A model generated the notes under the pieces. That model ran no database searches, was not told the DNA's origin, and saw only the letters and a program-made list of their open reading frames with translations. From Autumnicola patrickiae (GTDB taxonomy: Bacteria; Bacteroidota; Bacteroidia; Flavobacteriales; Flavobacteriaceae), in NCBI RefSeq assembly GCF_031846525.1, contig NZ_JAVRHM010000010.1, positions 1 through 64,000 on the forward strand: 64,000 nucleotides of DNA, in the 5' to 3' direction. How positions within the stretch are numbered: position 1 is the first letter of the stretch; every line of letters starts with the position of its first letter. The translations under genes and the position numbers were made by a program. Of the stretch, positions 43,720 to 51,312 are shown piece after piece.

Positions 43720-44411
43720 AACTTGTTGTGACCTGCGAGCATGCCTTTAATGCAATTCCCAAGGAATATTTTTATCTGTTTAAAGGTGCTACTGAAGTTT
43801 TAGAAACGCATCGCGGTTATGATCCCGGGGCATTCGACCTTTATAATAAGGTGTCAAAATTGGCAAATTTCGGCATGTACCAAAAAAAAGGAAGGTTATT
43901 GGTGGAAGTGAACCGTTCTGAAAATCATCCGCAGTTATTTTCTGAATTTACTAAAGTTTTGTCCAAATCTGAAAAGGAAAAAATCCTCCGTAAATACTAT
44001 TTTCCATACCGGAATGCGGTGGAAGCTAAAATCTCAGAATATACTGAAGTAGGGGAGGAAATTTGGCATTTTTCGGTGCATTCTTTTACTCCGGTTTTGA
44101 ATGGAGTCCAACGTAATGCTGATATTGGCCTTTTATATGATCCCTCCCGGACTACAGAGAAGGATTTTTCAGTTTTATTTAAAAAGTTGCTGAATAAAGA
44201 GTTACCGGAGCTAAAAATCAGGTATAATTATCCATATTTAGGCAAAGCTGATGGTTTTACGACCTATTTGCGAAGAAAATTTCCGAAGAACTATTCAGGA
44301 ATAGAACTGGAAGTGAATCAGAAATTTGTGCAGGATAACAAAATAGGAGAGGGGCTAAAAATGGCAATTATCGGCAGTCTTAAAGCCACATGGCTAAGTT
44401 TAGAGAAATAA
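43716..44411 (+). CDS. N-formylglutamate amidohydrolase family protein
   Basis: A 231-residue zinc hydrolase-like protein. Family motifs: TCEHAFNAIP with His9, THRGYDPGA with Asp36, an Asn-Arg-Ser block (VEVNRSEN) and the FSVHSFTPVLNG strand with His122. The family cleaves N-formylglutamate or related gamma-linked glutamyl amides. As the last gene of the amidoligase operon it may trim or recycle the product, or act as a third step. It starts in an ATGA overlap with the GCS2 gene and a hairpin follows its stop. Confidence 0.85.
   Translation: MKLVVTCEHAFNAIPKEYFYLFKGATEVLETHRGYDPGAFDLYNKVSKLANFGMYQKKGRLLVEVNRSENHPQLFSEFTKVLSKSEKEKILRKYYFPYRNAVEAKISEYTEVGEEIWHFSVHSFTPVLNGVQRNADIGLLYDPSRTTEKDFSVLFKKLLNKELPELKIRYNYPYLGKADGFTTYLRRKFPKNYSGIELEVNQKFVQDNKIGEGLKMAIIGSLKATWLSLEK
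44357..44376 (+). repeat. dispersed short repeat, exact 20-mer copy
   Basis: AAAAATGGCAATTATCGGCA, inside the amidohydrolase gene, where it is read as MAIIG. The same 20-mer occurs on the minus strand at 52142-52161 in the glycosyltransferase gene in a different reading frame, so the conservation is at DNA level. Confidence 0.6.
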
Positions 44412-44413
44412 AA

Positions 44414-44454
44414 AAGGCTACTTAAAACCGGAAATTCCGATTTTGAGCAGCCTT
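44414..44454. terminator. terminator between the amidohydrolase and DUF2267 genes
   Basis: AAGGCT (44414-44419) pairs with AGCCTT (44449-44454), with CTTAAAA/TTTTGAG extending the stem. On the minus strand it is followed by TTTTTTA, so it terminates the DUF2267 transcript best; on the plus strand it follows the operon's stop directly. Confidence 0.7.
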
Positions 44455-44473
44455 CTTAAAATTATAATGTCAG

Positions 44474-44932
44474 TTAAACTTTTTCTGTAAGATAAGTTTT
44501 TATCTCTTTCGGCATTTGCCCGATAATGTGATCTAACTGATTATGATCCATAAACTTTTGAAGGGAATTCAAGGTTATGGAGATAATTTCTTCCGTAGAT
44601 TTCTCCCATGGGAAATTATCTTCCCCATAAAACTTCTGAAGCTTCTTAACTTCATCTTTCATTTCCTCCAAAGTTTCGTAATCCAGCGGTGGCTTTTCAG
44701 AAAACTTCCAGTTTTCAACATAAATACCTTTAAAAATTGTGTTTAAAGGATCTATAACCTGCAGGGATTCTCCAAAGTGGATTCGATCTCTCACGGTATG
44801 CATTACCGCCCGCCAAATTTTGAGAACTCTGCTCTTTTCCTGGGGATGTCCCAGTTCCTGAGCGAGGTAGTTAATATATTCGTGTGCGTCCTGTGAAAAG
44901 GTTTCAAAATTTAAATCTCTCGTCGCCATCAT
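44474..44932 (-). CDS. DUF2267 domain protein
   Basis: A 152-residue helical soluble protein matching DUF2267: FETFSQDAHEYINYLAQELG, VLKIWRAVMHTVRDRIHFGE and a C-terminal LDHIIGQMPKEIKTYL segment. Function unknown; often near stress genes. It follows the OsmC gene by 29 nt on the same strand, consistent with a two-gene stress unit. Confidence 0.85.
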   Translation of the reverse strand: MMATRDLNFETFSQDAHEYINYLAQELGHPQEKSRVLKIWRAVMHTVRDRIHFGESLQVIDPLNTIFKGIYVENWKFSEKPPLDYETLEEMKDEVKKLQKFYGEDNFPWEKSTEEIISITLNSLQKFMDHNQLDHIIGQMPKEIKTYLTEKV

Positions 44933-44961
44933 CTTCTGTTTTAAATTAGAAATTCAGTTTC

Positions 44962-45375
44962 TTATTTTTCGAGTGTTGCCGTAAGGGTGATTTCGGTATT
45001 AAGGAGTTTGGAAATCGGGCAATTCTCCTTGGCTTTATTAGCCAGTTCTTCAAATTTACTCTTTTCAATATCCGGAATAGCCGCATGTAGTGTAATATGC
45101 GATTTTTTGATGCTGCCGTCTTCAAAAGTAATGTCACTTTTAGCAGATAAGGTATCTGCCGTAAAGCCTTCTTCTCCAAGAAAAGCCGACAATTGCATGG
45201 CAAAACATCCGGAATGTGCTGCACCAATAAGCTCTTCAGGATTTGTACCTTTTCCATCTTCAAAACGGGTTTTAAATGAATACTGGGTTTGATCCAATAC
45301 TCCGCTTTGTGTACTTATTTTTCCTTTTCCTTCTTTTATAGATCCGTTCCAAACGGCTGTTGCATGTCTTTTCAT
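44962..45375 (-). CDS. OsmC family peroxiredoxin
   Basis: A 137-residue OsmC/Ohr fold protein. Both catalytic cysteines are present: the peroxidatic Cys in AHSGCFAMQLSAFL and the resolving Cys in KENCPISKLL; the active-site Arg/Glu region is represented by TRFEDGKGTNPEELIGAAHS. It reduces organic hydroperoxides with dihydrolipoyl-type thiols. First gene of a unit with DUF2267. A CTTATAAG palindrome lies upstream at 45395-45402, matching the half-site of the SatD array, which may be chance. Confidence 0.93.
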   Translation of the reverse strand: MKRHATAVWNGSIKEGKGKISTQSGVLDQTQYSFKTRFEDGKGTNPEELIGAAHSGCFAMQLSAFLGEEGFTADTLSAKSDITFEDGSIKKSHITLHAAIPDIEKSKFEELANKAKENCPISKLLNTEITLTATLEK

Positions 45376-45473
45376 TATTGTTGTTTTTTAGTTTCTTATA
45401 AGATAAAAAGACATCCTCTCTATGCCAAATAATTACAATAACCTTAACCCTTTTTTTTATGTTATTATTACAT

Positions 45474-45501
45474 AAAAAAAGCCCTGCAAAAACTGCAGGG
45501 C
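45474..45501 (-). terminator. terminator of the FKBP gene
   Basis: GCCCTGCA (45481-45488) and TGCAGGGC (45494-45501) form a perfect 8-bp stem with a 5-nt loop; on the minus strand it is followed by seven Ts. A textbook intrinsic terminator 27 nt after the stop. Confidence 0.95.
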
Positions 45502-45527
45502 TCTATAGTATAAAAATTGTGTGGAAA

Positions 45528-45959
45528 TTACTTGATCTCCACAACTTCCAGGTCAAAAACAAGGTCTTTACCTGCAAGTGGGTGATTACCGTCCACAACA
45601 ATAGAATTTTCTTTTACATCCTTAACTACAAGGTTCATTTCTCTACCATCAGGAGCTTTGGAAACAAGTCCCATTCCAACTTCTGGTTTTATATCTTCAG
45701 GTAACTGACTTTTTTCAACTTCCTGAACCAATTCTTCCCTTGGCTCTCCATAAGCCTCTTCTTTTGGAATATTTACAGTCTTTTTTTCATTCAGTTTCAT
45801 GTCGATAAGGCCTTTTTCAAAACCTGGGATCAACTGCCCCTGTCCAAGAGTGAATTCAATAGGTTCTCCTCTGTCTACAGAGCTATCAAATACCTGCCCG
45901 TCAGCTAGTTTTCCAGTGTAATGTACCTTTACCGTGTCATTCTGTTTTACTTGACTCAT
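45528..45959 (-). CDS. FKBP-type peptidyl-prolyl isomerase (SlyD-like)
   Basis: A 143-residue protein: VKVHYTGKLADGQVFDSSVD then RGEPIEFTLGQGQLIPGFEK, which form the isomerase core, an insert-in-flap region with KTVNIPKEEAYGEPREELV, and the closing strand HPLAGKDLVFDLEVVEI. It catalyses cis-trans isomerisation of prolyl bonds and acts as a chaperone. Unlike E. coli SlyD it has no His-rich tail, and no signal peptide, so it is cytosolic. It is a single gene between a perfect Bacteroidota promoter (46018-46048) and a strong terminator. Confidence 0.93.
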   Translation of the reverse strand: MSQVKQNDTVKVHYTGKLADGQVFDSSVDRGEPIEFTLGQGQLIPGFEKGLIDMKLNEKKTVNIPKEEAYGEPREELVQEVEKSQLPEDIKPEVGMGLVSKAPDGREMNLVVKDVKENSIVVDGNHPLAGKDLVFDLEVVEIK

Positions 45960-46017
45960 ATCTTTGTTTTACAATTATGAAATTGGCTTCTGTTTAATCT
46001 TCAGCCATTTAATTTTG

Positions 46018-46048
46018 CAAAGGTACATTTATCTATAGGACTTCCAAA
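46018..46048 (-). promoter_or_regulatory. textbook Bacteroidota promoter of the FKBP gene
   Basis: On the minus strand TTTG (46045-46048), a 19-bp spacer and TACCTTTG (46018-46025), an exact match to TTTG-N19-TAnnTTTG. It predicts an RNA start near 46012 and a leader of about 50 nt. Confidence 0.85.
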
Positions 46049-46271
46049 CCGGTATACTGTTTATAGCTAAATAGTTGCAAAACTTAACTTTTTTATATAA
46101 TTTGAAGAGGTTATTTAACAATTAATGCCCATTTTGTGCTTTTTCAACATTAAATAGACTAAGCTATTTTGAATATTAGCTGTTTAGGGGATTGATCTGC
46201 ACTTTTGAAATATGAGGAAAAGAATATTAGAATTTGACTGTATAAAAGTCCGGAGCCTATAAAATGAAATT
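46049..46271. other. intergenic region before the 3D-domain gene
   Basis: The gap 45960-46271 totals 312 bp. Outside the FKBP promoter I see no ORF of coding character and no clear -7 box for the plus-strand gene. The phrase TTGACTGTATAAAAGTCCGG (about 46236-46255) contains a weak inverted repeat ACTGTATAAAAGT. Confidence 0.35.
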
Positions 46272-46724
46272 ATGTATAACCTGAAAAACTTCAAATCTTT
46301 TTTCCTGAAATCTGTTTTTGGAATGATCGCCATCACATGGATAATAAGTTTTTCAGCTTGTGATTTTGGGAATAGTGAGTCCGATGTAAATTGGGATACA
46401 CTTTCTGTTACTGCTTCAGCCTATAATTCTTTGAGTTACCAGGGCGAAGGGGACGCGAACATTACCGCGTGGGGTGATACTTTAAAACCCGGACAAAAAG
46501 TTATTGCGGTTTCCCGGGATTTAGTGAGAAGAGGTCTGGATTATGATACAAGAGTGAAAATTGAAGGTTTTGAAGGGGAGTTTCGGGTAAAAGACAAAAT
46601 GAATGCCCGGTGGAAAAATAAAATTGACATTTATATGGGAAAAGATTCACAAAAGGCCCGCGACTTCGGAAGGAAAAAGGTAGAAATTTACTACGTAGTT
46701 GAAGAAGAAGAGCCTGCAGAATAG
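46272..46724 (+). CDS. 3D-domain lipoprotein
   Basis: A 150-residue protein with a lipoprotein signal (hydrophobic stretch then SFSACD, Cys about residue 30). The mature part is a 3D (Asp-Asp-Asp) domain as in MltA C-termini and YabE/YocH: TASAYNSLSYQGEGD, ITAWGDTLKPGQKVIAVSRD and the ending VKDKMNARWKNKIDIYMG, with the three characteristic Asp residues in the double-psi barrel. It probably acts on or binds cell wall glycan. Met1 is chosen because it leads directly into the basic and hydrophobic part of the signal. Confidence 0.85.
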   Translation: MYNLKNFKSFFLKSVFGMIAITWIISFSACDFGNSESDVNWDTLSVTASAYNSLSYQGEGDANITAWGDTLKPGQKVIAVSRDLVRRGLDYDTRVKIEGFEGEFRVKDKMNARWKNKIDIYMGKDSQKARDFGRKKVEIYYVVEEEEPAE

Positions 46725-46789
46725 AACTTCTACAATTTCCTCTGTTCCTGATTTTTGTTACTTTACAGGAAAATAACAAGCTTTCTTTT

Positions 46790-47854
46790 ATGAAATCACT
46801 TTTTTTCCTGTTTCTCACCTTACTTATTTTATCACCTAAAAATTATGCTCAGGATTCTACTTCAGTTTCTAACCAGAAGTTGATAATTGGCATTACAGAA
46901 GCACCTCCGTTTATTACAGAAAATAATGGCGACTATTCGGGGTTAAGTATCTCCTCCTGGAACCTTGTAAATGACAAACTAGAGTCTGAATATGAATTCC
47001 GAACTTATAATTCCTTAAACGATTTACTTATTGGAATTGAGAATAAGGAAGTGGATTTCAGCATTAATCCTATTACTGTTACAGATAACAGAATGGAAAG
47101 ACTGGATTTTTCCCAGCCTTATTTTATTTCGAATACAGGTATAGCCAAACGAAAAGAATCTGAAATTTGGAATTACATTAAAAATATTGTTAGCTGGAAC
47201 TTTATTTCTGCCATTCTCATCCTCCTGGGGGTTATATTTATATTTGGTTTCCTGGTGTGGATTTTTGAAAGAAAGGGAAATCCGGAAGAATTTGGTGCCG
47301 GGAAACGTGGCATCTTCCAGGGATTTTGGTGGAGTGCTGTTACAATGACCACGGTTGGTTATGGGGATAAATCCCCGAGAACAACAGGAGGTAGAATCAT
47401 AGGTTTTATCTGGATGTTTATGGCAATAATTATGATTTCCAGCCTTACTGCAGGTATCGCTTCTTCTCTTACGGCAAGAACTATAAATGATCAGATTAAT
47501 TCTGTTCAGGATCTGCAGAATTTTAATGTAACCACCGTATCCAATTCCAGTTCTGAAGAGTTTCTGAACTTGTATAATATTGAAGCAGATACCGTTTTTA
47601 CAGAAATGCAGGGAATAGAGGCGCTTCTAAATAAAGAAACAGCCTTATTTGTTTATGATGTTCCTATGTTAAAACATGCAATTGAAGAAAATCAGTTACA
47701 GGATGAGCTGGAGGTTTTACAAAAAACACTTAAAAAAGATTATTACAGCTACACTTTCCCCAAAGATTCCCCACTTCTTAATGAGTTAAACCCTGTTTTG
47801 GTTGGAGTGCTGAAAACCATGGAATGGAATGTACTTGTAGAAGAGTATAAATAG
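46790..47854 (+). CDS. ligand-gated potassium channel, ionotropic glutamate receptor-like (GluR0 type)
   Basis: A 354-residue protein with a signal peptide (about 1-20, ending NYAQ). The binding domain S1 (about 30-125: LIIGITEAPPFITENN, LDFSQPYFISNTGIA) is followed by M1 (about 135-160), the pore loop with FWWSAVTMTTVGYGDKSP, M2 (about 200-225) and S2 (about 235-354). The TVGYGD filter indicates potassium selectivity, as in cyanobacterial GluR0, while S1/S2 resemble periplasmic amino-acid-binding proteins. It probably opens when a small ligand, perhaps an amino acid, binds outside. The ligand is not predictable. Confidence 0.9.
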   Translation: MKSLFFLFLTLLILSPKNYAQDSTSVSNQKLIIGITEAPPFITENNGDYSGLSISSWNLVNDKLESEYEFRTYNSLNDLLIGIENKEVDFSINPITVTDNRMERLDFSQPYFISNTGIAKRKESEIWNYIKNIVSWNFISAILILLGVIFIFGFLVWIFERKGNPEEFGAGKRGIFQGFWWSAVTMTTVGYGDKSPRTTGGRIIGFIWMFMAIIMISSLTAGIASSLTARTINDQINSVQDLQNFNVTTVSNSSSEEFLNLYNIEADTVFTEMQGIEALLNKETALFVYDVPMLKHAIEENQLQDELEVLQKTLKKDYYSYTFPKDSPLLNELNPVLVGVLKTMEWNVLVEEYK

Positions 47855-47863
47855 TGCGAAAAA

Positions 47864-47995
47864 TTAATTCAAGCCAAGCGCTCCCAGTATTAACCAAAGG
47901 ATAATAAATACTACGATTATTCCTATACAGCCGCAGCCGCCTCCAAGTTTTTTTGCTCCCCATCCGGCAAGAACTGCTCTTATTATATTTTTCAT
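47864..47995 (-). CDS. small Gly/Cys-motif membrane peptide (43 residues)
   Basis: Read from the minus strand: MKNIIRAVLAGWGAKKLGGG, then CGCIGIIVVFIILWL and the end GALGLN. A short basic start, a GGGCGC cluster and one hydrophobic helix. I recall similar short proteins in Flavobacteriaceae without function. It lies only 9 nt past the end of the receptor-channel gene on the opposite strand, so the pair is convergent. Confidence 0.75.
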   Translation of the reverse strand: MKNIIRAVLAGWGAKKLGGGCGCIGIIVVFIILWLILGALGLN

Positions 47996-48127
47996 AGTTT
48001 AATCTAGATATGGGATAAAATTAAACAAGAAATTGGAGCTCTAAAGATGTTTAGGAAAACTTTAGGTATGAAAGGTTTTATGGAGATAGCATCTTTTTTC
48101 TGTATATTAGATCTCCAAAAAAATAAT

Positions 48128-48976
48128 ATGATATTAAAGTCAATTTTTTCAACAGCAACAATTCTTCTTTTCGGAGTAATTTCTTCTGCACAGGAAGATA
48201 AAGCCAGTCTTATAAAGAAAGTTGAAGGTTTTAGCCATCCGGAATCTGTTGTAATTGATGAATTAAATAATTACATGTATGTTTCCAATATGGCCGATGA
48301 TGCACCCGGGGACGGATTTATTTCCAGACTTGCAGAAGATGGATCGATTGAAACAAGAGAATGGATTACAGGCTTAAAAGATCCCAAAGGTTTATTAGTG
48401 AAAGGGGATAAGTTGTATGTTACCAATAATACTGAAATTATTGAAATGGATATTGCCAAAGGGGAAATCTCCAAAACTATTAAAGTAGAGAGTGCCAAAT
48501 CCCTGAACGATATTACCATAGACGATAATGGGGATCTTTATATTTCCGACAGTGGAAAAAGTGCTATTTATAAAATGGACACAGATTCCGGGCAGGTAAC
48601 CGAATGGTTAGATTCAAAAGATTTGGAATATGTAAATGGACTACTGTTTGGAAATCAAAAACTCTACGCATCTGCCTGGGGAAGCGATAATAAGCCTGGG
48701 AATTTTTTGATGATAAATCCTGATGATAAGTCAATTCATAAAATATCTTCTAAGGGCATTGGAAACCTTGACGGAGTACAAAAAATCGATAATGAAACTT
48801 TCTATATTTCCGACTGGGGAACAGGAAAAATTTACAGGATAAATACCGATGGCAAGAAAGAGGAAATTATCTCCTCAGACAAAAGCTCAGGAGATATTCT
48901 GTTTCTTGAAAAGAAAAATGAACTGGTGCTACCAATGAATTTTCAGAATGAAATCTGGTGGTACAAAATCAATTAA
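48128..48976 (+). CDS. SMP-30/gluconolactonase-like beta-propeller protein, secreted
   Basis: The frame is open from ATG 48047, but ATG 48128 is preferred since it gives a clear signal peptide (MILKSIFSTATILLFGVISS, ending AQ). The 282-residue product shows the repeated propeller strands of the SMP-30/gluconolactonase-like superfamily: GFSHPESVVIDELNNYMYVS, SRLAEDGSIE, LKDPKGLLVKGDKLYVTNN, SLNDITIDDNGDLYISDSG and YVNGLLFGNQKLY, with the metal-site Asn/Asp in SLNDI and DGVQKIDN. The enzymatic role is uncertain. Followed after 12 nt by a 50-residue membrane protein. Confidence 0.8.
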   Translation: MILKSIFSTATILLFGVISSAQEDKASLIKKVEGFSHPESVVIDELNNYMYVSNMADDAPGDGFISRLAEDGSIETREWITGLKDPKGLLVKGDKLYVTNNTEIIEMDIAKGEISKTIKVESAKSLNDITIDDNGDLYISDSGKSAIYKMDTDSGQVTEWLDSKDLEYVNGLLFGNQKLYASAWGSDNKPGNFLMINPDDKSIHKISSKGIGNLDGVQKIDNETFYISDWGTGKIYRINTDGKKEEIISSDKSSGDILFLEKKNELVLPMNFQNEIWWYKIN

Positions 48977-48988
48977 AACCAACCACAC

Positions 48989-49141
48989 ATGGAATCCAAA
49001 AACAAGTATAACCACAACACCGAAGATTATATAGTAGAAGACAATAAAAAAACGCGCTTTGGCGGAATTTTTATTGCTATTGTTTTAATTCTTTTAATAG
49101 CAGCAGTTGCAGCTACAGGGGTATTTCTTGGTTACTGGTAG
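48989..49141 (+). CDS. small single-helix membrane protein (50 residues)
   Basis: An ORF from ATG 48989: MESKNKYNHNTEDYIVEDNK, a basic KTRFGG and then one hydrophobic helix (IFIAIVLILLIAAVAATGVF) ending LGYW. An acidic soluble N-terminus and one membrane segment. It is 12 nt after the SMP-30-like gene, probably on the same mRNA, and 4 nt from the convergent ACT-like gene. Function unknown. Confidence 0.65.
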   Translation: MESKNKYNHNTEDYIVEDNKKTRFGGIFIAIVLILLIAAVAATGVFLGYW

Positions 49142-49145
49142 TCTT

Positions 49146-49790
49146 CTATTCCTTGATCTCATTCATTAATAAAAATGCTTTGTTTACATATTCTTTTTCA
49201 AGGAATATGGCGAAATAGTTGGACGTAGATATCATTTCAAAAACAGGGATGCCTTCGTAAGCAAGAAGTTTAAAAATGTAGAAATACATTCCCACACTTT
49301 GGGAGCTGTTTTTAGGTAAAGCAATGGTAATGGAGGATAATTCCTCTTTTATGGTTACCCTTACCTCGTTCCTGAAACAATCTTCAACAAGGCTGGTTAA
49401 TGATGAAGAAACAAGAATGTTACTTTCCTGATAGTTGCTGGAGTAATTTAAATAAACACCTGTTTTGTCTTTAACCGCTTCCAGGAGCCTGGCTTTGTTG
49501 GAAATTATTGTATTGGAATTAAGAAAAGTATATTCTGTTATTCCAGATCTCACTACGATATCCCCAAGGTCCCGAAGCGCCTTCATATTCACTTTGCTAC
49601 GTTTGGGCGCGTACCTTCGCAGCGCCATAATAATGGAACCTTGCTTTACCGGTTTGCGCATTTCTTTTTCAACCTGAGGTTGTATATCTGCTGCGAGTCC
49701 GCTAAAATTTACAATGTCACGGGCCATTGCATCGTCAAGAAATGGCTGGTGTTTTATAATGTCGTGAACACAGGTAGTAATCGTCTTCAT
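49146..49790 (-). CDS. aspartokinase-associated ACT-like protein
   Basis: A 214-residue soluble protein. The N-terminal half is helical and basic (EKEMRKPVKQGSIIMALRRYA, PKRSKVNMKALRDLGDIVVR), possibly a nucleic-acid-binding domain. The C-terminal third (about 145-214) resembles an ACT domain: ITIALPKNSSQSVGMYFYIF, then AYEGIPVFEMISTSNYFAIF and LEKEYVNKAFLLMNEI. ACT domains bind amino acids, and the gene is divergent from lysC, which has ACT domains of its own. I infer a regulator or sensor of aspartate-family amino acids, not an aspartokinase. Confidence 0.6.
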   Translation of the reverse strand: MKTITTCVHDIIKHQPFLDDAMARDIVNFSGLAADIQPQVEKEMRKPVKQGSIIMALRRYAPKRSKVNMKALRDLGDIVVRSGITEYTFLNSNTIISNKARLLEAVKDKTGVYLNYSSNYQESNILVSSSLTSLVEDCFRNEVRVTIKEELSSITIALPKNSSQSVGMYFYIFKLLAYEGIPVFEMISTSNYFAIFLEKEYVNKAFLLMNEIKE

Positions 49791-49807
49791 TGTTAAATAT
49801 TACACAT

Positions 49808-49821
49808 TTTGTACAAATGTA
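49808..49821 (-). promoter_or_regulatory. -7 box and 10-bp palindrome between the ACT-like gene and lysC
   Basis: On the minus strand TACATTTG (49814-49821) matches TAnnTTTG. It overlaps the perfect palindrome TTTGTACAAA (49808-49817), a candidate operator for control of the ACT-like gene. Confidence 0.4.
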
Positions 49822-49890
49822 TATAAAATCATGCATTTTTTTTCGCTGCAGGGCTTTAAAAACTAATTATGCAGCATTAAATTTTTGACC

Positions 49891-51228
49891 ATGAGGGTAA
49901 TGAAATTCGGAGGAACTTCTGTAGGTTCCGTAGAAAGTATAAATAATGTAAAAAATATCATCCAGTCTAAAGATGGTAAAAAATTGCTGGTTCTTTCGGC
50001 AATGTCTGGAGTAACTAACGAGCTGGTCTCTATTTCTGAAGCTATTAAAAGCGGAGACCAAAAAGAAATAGATGTAATTATTCAGCGGTTAAAAGAGCGT
50101 CATGAATCGGCCATTAATGAGCTCATCCAGGATCAAGAAATCCGGAGTTCTACAATTGCCTTTATAAATGAAACTCTTGCACAGCTGAAGCAGACTTCAG
50201 GAAATGCTTATTCAGAAAAAATATATTCTGAAACAGTTACCTATGGGGAAACCATGCTTACCTATATTTTCTCGAAGTACCTGGAAAGTCTTAATATCCA
50301 GAATCAATGGCTGGACGCAAAGGAATTTATGTACGTTAGCAACCTCGAAAATCCTGATACAAGGGCAGTAGGGGAGCGGTTTACCAGATTAATAAAAAGT
50401 AAACCAGAGAGTGACATCTATATCACTCAGGGTTTTGTACGGATAGATAAAAATAACGAGATTAGTACACTTAAAAGAGGAGGCAGTGATTATTCTGCAA
50501 CGATCCTTGGAGCATCTATAAATGCTGAAGAGGTACAAATCTGGACAGATATCGACGGACTTCATAATAACGATCCGCGTTATGTTGAAAACACGCATCG
50601 GATTTCAGAATTAAGCTTCGAGGAAGCCGCGGAATTGGCTTATTTTGGAGCAAAAATCCTGCATCCACAGACGATTTCCCCGGTAATCGACAGGGATATT
50701 CCAATTTTCCTGAAAAATACTTTTACGCCAGACTCGCAGGGAACGAGAATTTCTCCTGAAGCAAAAGAGAAAGGATTAAAAGCAATTTCAGCAAAAGACG
50801 GTATTACCGCAATCAAAATTAAATCCAACAGGATGTTGATGGCGCACGGATTCCTACGGAAAATATTTGATGTTTTCGACAATTACGAAACGGCCATAGA
50901 TATGATCACCACTTCAGAAATTGCGATTTCCCTGACTATTGATGACGATCGCAACCTGGATAAAATCCTTGAAGAACTGGATTCTTACGGAGAAATTACC
51001 GTGGAGAAAAACCACAGTATTATTTGTATTGTAGGAGAATCTGTAATAGAAGACAAACAAACCTACAGGCTTTTTGAGCTTTTAAACGATATTCCTGTAC
51101 GTATGATTTCCTACGGGGGTAGCAATAATAATATTTCCCTTCTTGTAGATACGCAAAACAAGATTGCCACTTTAAGAAAACTAAACGAGAAACTTTTTAT
51201 TCAAAATAAAAGCGCACAGGTAGTTTAA
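49891..51228 (+). CDS. lysC: aspartate kinase
   Basis: A 445-residue monofunctional aspartokinase from ATG 49891 (an in-frame TTG at 49885 is less likely). It phosphorylates L-aspartate, the first step to lysine, threonine, methionine and diaminopimelate. Motifs: MKFGGTSVGS (kinase core), SGVTNELV, LKRGGSDYSATIL near residue 200 and WTDIDGLHNNDPR. The C-terminal part contains tandem ACT domains (about 305-440) that bind feedback inhibitors. The layout is like the E. coli LysC/aspartokinase III class without a fused homoserine dehydrogenase. Confidence 0.93.
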   Translation: MRVMKFGGTSVGSVESINNVKNIIQSKDGKKLLVLSAMSGVTNELVSISEAIKSGDQKEIDVIIQRLKERHESAINELIQDQEIRSSTIAFINETLAQLKQTSGNAYSEKIYSETVTYGETMLTYIFSKYLESLNIQNQWLDAKEFMYVSNLENPDTRAVGERFTRLIKSKPESDIYITQGFVRIDKNNEISTLKRGGSDYSATILGASINAEEVQIWTDIDGLHNNDPRYVENTHRISELSFEEAAELAYFGAKILHPQTISPVIDRDIPIFLKNTFTPDSQGTRISPEAKEKGLKAISAKDGITAIKIKSNRMLMAHGFLRKIFDVFDNYETAIDMITTSEIAISLTIDDDRNLDKILEELDSYGEITVEKNHSIICIVGESVIEDKQTYRLFELLNDIPVRMISYGGSNNNISLLVDTQNKIATLRKLNEKLFIQNKSAQVV

Positions 51229-51275
51229 CCTTTGCAGGCACTGGACGTTTCTAAAATGTTCATTTTCGTGTGAGG

Positions 51276-51312
51276 ACCGTCGGCTCTTAGTCGGCGGTTT
51301 TCTTATTTTTTT
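51276..51312 (+). terminator. terminator of lysC, overlapping the end of the glycosyltransferase gene
   Basis: ACCGTCG (51276-51282) pairs with CGGCGGT (51292-51298), one T-G pair, loop 9 nt, followed by TTTTCTTATTTTTTT. The T-run lies within the last codons of the convergent glycosyltransferase gene (stop at 51287-51289). Confidence 0.7.

Noticed and set aside
41045..44411. Reading the ligase operon as a glutathione synthesis operon
   Set aside because: There is no GshB; the ATP-grasp protein has the RLAN type N-terminus, and an N-formylglutamate-amidohydrolase-like gene is coupled to it.
49146..49790. Second aspartokinase
   Set aside because: The kinase motifs (KFGGTS, RGGSD) are absent; only the C-terminal ACT-like part recalls aspartokinase.
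49840..49890. Lysine riboswitch or attenuator in front of lysC
   Set aside because: Only a 6-bp GCTGCA/TGCAGC stem is present in under 100 bp; a lysine riboswitch needs a much longer, multi-helix leader.
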